From Proteromonas lacertae (taxonomy: Eukaryota; Sar; Bigyra; Opalinata; Proteromonadidae), in contig NGBS01000368.1 of assembly GCA_002245135.1 (NCBI GenBank), forward strand, positions 1 to 26,494: a DNA stretch of 26,494 nucleotides, given 5' to 3'. Of this stretch, positions 22,002-26,494 are shown one piece after another (position 1 is the stretch's first letter; each line of letters opens with the position of its first letter). Both the position numbers and the translations under genes were made by a program. The notes below the pieces were generated by a model, which worked only from the letters and a program-made list of their open reading frames with translations, was not told the origin of the DNA and made no database searches.

Positions 22002-22358
22002 ATGCAGAGTTCATATAAGTTTTTATCATGGTTATACACAATATTTGAATCACTAAAAAGAAAAATATTTTCTCAGTCAAACGAGCAACAACCGCAATCT
22101 GAATCTTTAGCTGATCAATTGAGATATAATGAAATGCTAAAACATGTTAAAGATGAAAAATTGAGAGAAAAAAGAAGAAGACATAATATACGAGCTAGGA
22201 ACGGATTAGATGAAGGATTCATTTACAGCGAGGATCCAGAAGAATTTGATGAACTAATGGATAGGTACATTACAAAGCATGATATAAAAGCAAAAAAAGA
22301 AATAAAAGAAAAATTTGGATTGGACTTAGACAAAGTAATCTACGGATTATATCATTAA
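22002..22358 (+). CDS. Small hypothetical basic helical protein
   Basis: A 118-residue uninterrupted frame from ATG 22002. The N terminus (KFLSWLYTIFESLKRKIFS) is an amphipathic or weakly hydrophobic helix. A charged stretch follows (RYNEMLKHVKDEKLREKRRR), then acidic EDPEEFDELMDRYITKHD and a C-terminal KEKFGLDLDKVIYGLY. The sequence has higher complexity than many neighbours, which supports it being a real gene. I do not recognise it. It is the last plus-strand gene before the convergent minus-strand gene at 22495-23268. Confidence 0.55.
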   Translation: MQSSYKFLSWLYTIFESLKRKIFSQSNEQQPQSESLADQLRYNEMLKHVKDEKLREKRRRHNIRARNGLDEGFIYSEDPEEFDELMDRYITKHDIKAKKEIKEKFGLDLDKVIYGLYH

Positions 22359-22494
22359 TTAATGTCTCAATTAATTAGTCTCATTCTGATATTATTATAT
22401 TGTGTTAGTCGTAACATTAACTCCCAAAATGATATTTTTAGTATATTATTAAAGTTAGTTTATATTTATTTAAATCATAATACCATATATAGTT

Positions 22495-23268
22495 TTAATC
22501 AAATTCCCAATCATCTAATTGAAATAAAATATCATCATTTTCATGATCTTTTTTAAACTTTTTATTAATTTTTGATAACTTTTTCAAATCAAATTTTCTC
22601 TTATATCTTTTATTTAATGAACCTTTACCATATCTGACAGGACCATACTGTGGTGAATAAGATTCATCACCTTTCATGTTTCTTCTACATTTTATACATG
22701 ACTCTTCAATTAATTCTTCAGTATCTTTAGGATAATATTTTAAATCTTCAAGTAAATATTTATCATCATCATAAACAGAAAAACCATCTTCTAATAATTT
22801 GTGTTTTACATATACATATGCTATATCTTTAGCTTCATTATGTTTTACTTCTAAATATGTATCAATTAGTTCATAACAAATTCTATCATAAATACTCATC
22901 TCACCTTTAATATCATGAAAAGATAACTGATCTTTCCACAATATAAAAGAATCAAATCCATATTTTATTTTGATTGTTGATGGGACACTTTTACCTTGAC
23001 CTTTAAACCAGTCACTAACAATATCTCTTACAAAATAATTTCCATGATAATCTTCAGTATCTTCTAATTCTTTAACATATTGGTTTCTTTTAAGTTCAAC
23101 ATACTCAGACAAATTCCAATAAATAAGTCTAAAGTCTTTATCAATTCTAATAGAAATGATATATTTATCATCATCTTCATCTTCTATAATGTTTTTTATT
23201 ACACCTTTTATCACCCATTTTCTATTTAAACCACTCGGTCTTAAAATATGTGTTATTGTGTCAGGCAT
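22495..23268 (-). CDS. Hypothetical 257-residue protein with one CxxC
   Basis: An uninterrupted frame from ATG 23268, the only minus-strand gene right of 19042. The N-terminal about 75 residues alternate hydrophobic and polar positions (RKWVIKGVIKNIIEDEDDDK, YIISIRIDKDFRLIYW), suggesting a small beta-barrel or SH3/chromo-like fold. The middle is mixed (SFILWKDQLSFHDIKGEMSI) and helical. The C terminus has one CxxC (SCIKCRRNM) and a highly basic segment (RYKRKFDLKKLSKINKKFKK). No family recognised. A nucleic-acid-related role would fit the basic tail but is only a guess. It converges with the gene ending at 22358. Confidence 0.65.
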   Translation of the reverse strand: MPDTITHILRPSGLNRKWVIKGVIKNIIEDEDDDKYIISIRIDKDFRLIYWNLSEYVELKRNQYVKELEDTEDYHGNYFVRDIVSDWFKGQGKSVPSTIKIKYGFDSFILWKDQLSFHDIKGEMSIYDRICYELIDTYLEVKHNEAKDIAYVYVKHKLLEDGFSVYDDDKYLLEDLKYYPKDTEELIEESCIKCRRNMKGDESYSPQYGPVRYGKGSLNKRYKRKFDLKKLSKINKKFKKDHENDDILFQLDDWEFD

Positions 23269-23440
23269 ATAGATTGATTATACTATATCGAGAAAAATAT
23301 AAATGATTTATTATTTATATTTTTAAATCTATAATGCAAACATCCAATAATCAATGAGTAGTACGTATTTATATATATGTTATACTAGATATCTTTATGA
23401 TTTAGTTTTTATTTTCTAAGTGTATTATTAATATATATTA

Positions 23441-24085
23441 ATGAATTCTATAAATGATGATAATAATGATATAATTTCAATTAATAATAAATACAATGGT
23501 ATAGAAGTGCCATATTATACAAAAGCTGATGAAAGCATCAAATGTTCAAGATGCAAAGAAGTATACCAATATTGGGAAATGGGTAAGAACAGATGGAATA
23601 AATATTATCATATATGCCCTAAATGTAGAGATAAATCTAATATTAACTTTAAATGTAAAACAGATGAAACAGAAACAGGTTATGCAAGATGTGTCTTATG
23701 CAAAAAATCAAAACCATTTGATGAAATGGGTAAAAATAAAGTAACAGGAAGTGTCAATCAATGTTGCATAGAGTGTAGAGATAAATCAAAGAATAGTATT
23801 AAGATAAACAAAAAGAATGGAAGAAAGATAGATAAAAAAGAAGAATACATTAAATGCAAATGTTTGTTCTGTGATGAAATGTATAATTGTAAACAAAAAT
23901 ATATTCATGGCAATATCTGCATTAAATGCTATAAATATGTTACAAATATTATAAATGAAATGAATGTAATTGAAAAAACAAAAACTTTACCAAGAATAAC
24001 TAGAAATAATGAATTATTTATTGTATTTAGTAGTAGATTTTTAAATGAAATAAATGATCTTCTAAGTAATAAAAATAATGATTAA
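23441..24085 (+). CDS. Small cysteine-rich protein with two CxxC-EMGKN-CxxCR repeats
   Basis: An uninterrupted frame of 214 residues from ATG 23441. Two tandem repeats at residues about 33-65 and 83-115 share CSRCKEVYQYWEMGKN...CPKCRDKS and CVLCKKSKPFDEMGKN...CIECRDKS, with a strikingly conserved EMGKN core and C-x2-C-R-D-K-S ending. A third, more divergent site follows (CLFCDEMYNCKQKY...ICIKC). The repeat is of the same type as in the 20149 gene (PIxDFxNxKGK core) and as the second half-site of the giant protein's modules (YPxWxFI core). The decayed locus immediately downstream (24180-24946) is its closest relative, preserving EEMG and CIECRRKDK. A zinc-stabilised domain is inferred; cellular role unknown. 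Confidence 0.7.
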   Translation: MNSINDDNNDIISINNKYNGIEVPYYTKADESIKCSRCKEVYQYWEMGKNRWNKYYHICPKCRDKSNINFKCKTDETETGYARCVLCKKSKPFDEMGKNKVTGSVNQCCIECRDKSKNSIKINKKNGRKIDKKEEYIKCKCLFCDEMYNCKQKYIHGNICIKCYKYVTNIINEMNVIEKTKTLPRITRNNELFIVFSSRFLNEINDLLSNKNND

Positions 24086-24179
24086 GTTATACTATTATTT
24101 AATTCGTTTAATTGTATTTTATGGAAATATTTTTATTTCCAAATTTCTTATATCATAATACATTATTATAATAGTTATG

Positions 24180-24946
24180 AAAAGAAAAATTAGTGAATTA
24201 TATAATTTATTAAAAGAATATGTAAATGATAGTGATAGCAGTAGTGATGATGATACTGATAGAGACATTGAAAATGATAAAAAAATAAAACAAAGAGTGT
24301 GCTCGTCTTGATTATCAATATAATGTTGTTAATAATCGAATAAAAAAACCTGTAAATTGTTGGAGTCAAATGCTCATAATAATAAAGATTTTATTAAATG
24401 TGCAAGCTGCCAATAAAATAATAAATGAACATCAAATAGCTATTAGAAAAAATGGTGGAATATGGTAATATATGTAAAGCTTGTCAATATCGCAACAGAA
24501 TGAATTATTATAAGGAAAAAAGAGCTAAAATAAATAATAATAATATTTCAAATCAATTACATGATAGCATAATCATTGAAATAACAATACTAATAAATAT
24601 GTATCATGTTCATCATGTCACATGATGTATCACATAAGCATTATGGGAATTAATATGAAATCAAACAAACCTTACTCAACTTGTCCAACTTGCAGAATTT
24701 CTAAAGCAAATAAATATAACAATAATAAGAAGTATGGTAAAAACAAAGTTGATGGCAGATCACTAGCTGAAATACTCCCAGAAGGAATGAATAGATGTTC
24801 TTACTGTGGCGAGATAAGAAAATATGAAGAAATGGGTATTTTATAACAAAAACAAATGATTTTATTTTCAAAATGTATAGAATGCAGAAGAAAAGATAAA
24901 AATAATAGATACTTAAATCAGAATAAAGTTGTTAAAGGAAATGCGT
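24180..24946 (+). pseudogene. Decayed relative of the CxxC-EMGKN gene
   Basis: The ATG at 24180 opens an acidic leader (KRKISELYNLLKEYVNDSDS, then DDDTDRD) followed by CSSC-like coding that immediately changes frame. Cysteine motifs then appear in more than one frame: CASC (about 24400), ICKACQYRNR (about 24477), YVSCSSCHMMYH (about 24600), TCPTCR (about 24680), CSYCGEIRKYEEMG (about 24795) and CIECRRKDK (about 24880). A TAA at 24844 separates the last two, in one frame. The order and spacing match the neighbouring 23441 gene with an extra repeat, so this is a tandem duplicate with several breaks. Decay is more convincing here than sequencing error because the breaks are many and the acidic leader differs. 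Confidence 0.65.
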
Positions 24947-25040
24947 AACAGTTATTACATAAAATCTATTTAATTTCTTAACAATTTATATTTCATTTTT
25001 CTTGTAAAATTGGGTTAAATATACTTATATTCTAATTACC

Positions 25041-25879
25041 ATGAACAAATCGATAATAAAATATGAATATGATAATATAACACCTATTGATAATAATAGT
25101 AAAAATATATCTTGTAATATTTCAGAAGAACAAGTATCTAATTTATATTTAAATTTATACAAATGGATTGATAGTGTCTGTGAAGATGAAATTGATACAT
25201 CAATTTGCGATGTTATTTTTAATCCTTTAATAACATTTCTAAGGTATTATAAAGATGAAATGAATAGAAATTCACCAAAAAAGAAATACTTTTTAATGAA
25301 TTTAAAAGAATTATTAAACCAATTAGATTACAGCATACTATGTTCCATTTTTCAAACAATACATATGATAGCTATGAAAGATATAATGGGTATATAATGA
25401 AAATATTATGGGGAAATATATAAGAAATGGTTATTGGTTTGAAGATAGAATAAAACATACTAACTCTCAAAATCTAGAAGAACAATTAAAAAAGAAGATT
25501 TCAGTCATTTACAGATAATATTGATAATATATTGCCAAAAAACCAGCATGAATGGGTTAGAATGTATTCTTGGATACAGAATAAATTGAATCAATTAGAT
25601 AGCAATCAATTAAACGATAAACATGATCCACATTATAAATATTGTTTTGATGAATTTAGAAATAAAAGATTATCTAAATATTTAGATATTTGTAATGATA
25701 CAAATAACATTATGAGAATGTTTATGATACAACAAAGATGGTTTAAAATATCACAATTAGTAGAGATTATAAGTGAAATTATTGGATTTAAAATAAGATG
25801 CAATAAAGAATCAATATATCATAATATTTGCGAAGATTTAATTAGAAGCTTGGCTTTTAGAGAATGGGATAGAGTCTGA
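25041..25879 (+). CDS. Hypothetical helical protein, two frame changes
   Basis: Starting at ATG 25041, three adjacent frames give about 279 residues of consistent helical character: LYLNLYKWIDSVCEDEIDTS, then KKYFLMNLKELLNQLDYSI, then YIRNGYWFEDRIKHTNSQN, then HEWVRMYSWIQNKLNQLD and NIMRMFMIQQRWFKISQLVE. Frame changes fall at about 25393 (inside GGTATATAATG, a TA run) and at about 25503 (near TCAGTCATTTACAG). Stops immediately follow in each original frame. Otherwise composition and complexity remain even across the joins, which fits either recent decay or indel errors. No family recognised and few cysteines. It lies 80 nt before the final gene. Confidence 0.45.
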
Positions 25880-25958
25880 AGTGAATCTGATGTTAATAAT
25901 AATTATATTAATTATACAGTTTATATTTTCCTTTAATATTTTTTGTAAGAGTATTATT

Positions 25959-26370
25959 ATGTCAAATTCAATTGACTTTATTTTTTTTATCTAAATCATT
26001 CAGCAATAATGATGACTTTTTAGATAAACATATATGCAATAATTGTAGATTTTATCTATATTTTAATCATAAAGTTAGCTTAATACCTGACACTTCTAAT
26101 AAATCAGTATCAAAAGAATGCAATGAAAAATGTTATTTATGTCATCAAGCTTTGGTTCCGCAATGTGATGAAATAAGATATACTTTAATGATACATGATT
26201 ATAAACCAAGCATATATGTAAGAGATGAAAAGAGAGTATTCCCAAATTATAATAATTTTATTGAATGGTTAAAATCAAAAGAAGGAAGCTTCCATTTAGA
26301 AAGACATCCAATTCTTAACATCCTTATCAACAAAAATTATCTAAATAATATTAAAGAATTAAATTTTTAG
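25959..26370 (+). CDS. Small protein with CxxC pairs
   Basis: The best start is ATG 25959 (MSNSIDF), but it enters the main frame only across a run of eight or so T residues at about 25979-25988, where one base is over- or under-counted. The main frame (from 25972) encodes about 132 residues: FSNNDDFLDKHICNNCRFYL with CNNC, then KCYLCHQALVPQCDEIRY with CYLC and a further Cys, then a non-Cys C-terminal part (FPNYNNFIEWLKSKEGSFHL) that looks folded. The CxxC pairs are spaced like half-sites of the cysteine-rich family, but the W/F core and CxxCR ending are missing, so membership is uncertain. No function assigned. Confidence 0.5.
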
Positions 26371-26494
26371 TGATATGATTAATATAAACTAAAATATTAA
26401 TAGAATTATTAATTCTTCTTTTTTGGGGTATGTTATTAACAAATAGTATTTATTTGTTTTTGTTAACAATTATTTCTTATTATTTTTTATTTTA
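26371..26494. other. AT-rich 3' flank with a short hairpin
   Basis: After the last stop there are 124 nt without a gene. An inverted repeat AACAAATA / TATTTGTT with a 5-nt loop lies at about 26438-26458, followed by a second partial TGTTAACA palindrome. It may be a 3' processing or termination element, but AT-rich DNA forms such words easily. Confidence 0.3.

Noticed and set aside
22362-22556. Plus-strand 64-residue frame with hydrophobic N terminus
   Set aside because: It starts 4 nt after the previous stop, its second half runs antisense through the well-supported 22495-23268 gene, and its composition is that of reversed AT-rich coding DNA.
20149-26370. Possible inserted viral segment, because small AT-rich CxxC proteins also occur in large DNA viruses
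   Set aside because: No capsid, polymerase, packaging ATPase or terminal repeats are visible; the Cys-rich family is also present in the flanking host-like region, so local gene duplication explains it better.
1-26494. CRISPR arrays, prokaryotic operons or ribosome binding sites
   Set aside because: The spliceosomal introns, BTB/SPRY and P4-ATPase genes mark this as a eukaryotic nuclear genome, and no spaced short repeats were seen.

Overview
The window is nuclear DNA of an AT-rich unicellular eukaryote that I cannot place taxonomically. The clearest signature is splicing: conserved genes are cut by tiny introns of 27-50 nt, and every one I could phase begins GTAT and ends TAG. The standard genetic code fits, since TAA, TAG and TGA all end reading frames. 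Genes are packed closely, often less than 100 nt apart.

Layout. 1-1234 (+) is the 3' part of a long coiled-coil protein whose tail resembles kinesin-5. 1354-3046 (+) is a cysteine-rich protein with two CxxC modules. 3113-6750 (+) is a P4-type ATPase (lipid flippase) with at least six short introns. 6871-7327 (-) is a decayed Hsp70 fragment. From 7385 to about 18740 everything is on the minus strand. Read 5' to 3', this block holds a giant cysteine-rich protein built of five repeated zinc-binding-like modules, a divergent PP2A B56-like regulatory subunit with five introns, a 689-residue BTB / Ig-like / SPRY protein, a small hypothetical gene with no start codon in its main exon, and a large secreted glycoprotein-like protein. 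From 19042 to the end most genes are on the plus strand: an acidic-then-basic 206-residue protein, then a run of small, apparently intronless, very AT-rich genes, three of which (one decayed) carry CxxC...CxxC motifs like those of the two large cysteine-rich proteins.

How it works together. The left and middle parts mix recognisable housekeeping or signalling functions (flippase, kinesin tail, B56-like subunit, BTB-SPRY protein) with lineage-specific ones. The strongest candidate for something undescribed is the cysteine-rich family: six loci share paired CxxC half-sites separated by a [YF]xxW/F-type core, as solo, double or fivefold modules with long disordered linkers. No enzymatic domain is attached, so a zinc-binding adaptor or nucleic-acid-binding role is only an inference.

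Caution. Several otherwise convincing host genes need one to three single-base shifts, or carry one in-frame stop, often beside short homopolymers. This could be gene decay or residual indel error in the assembly, and the sequence alone cannot separate the two.
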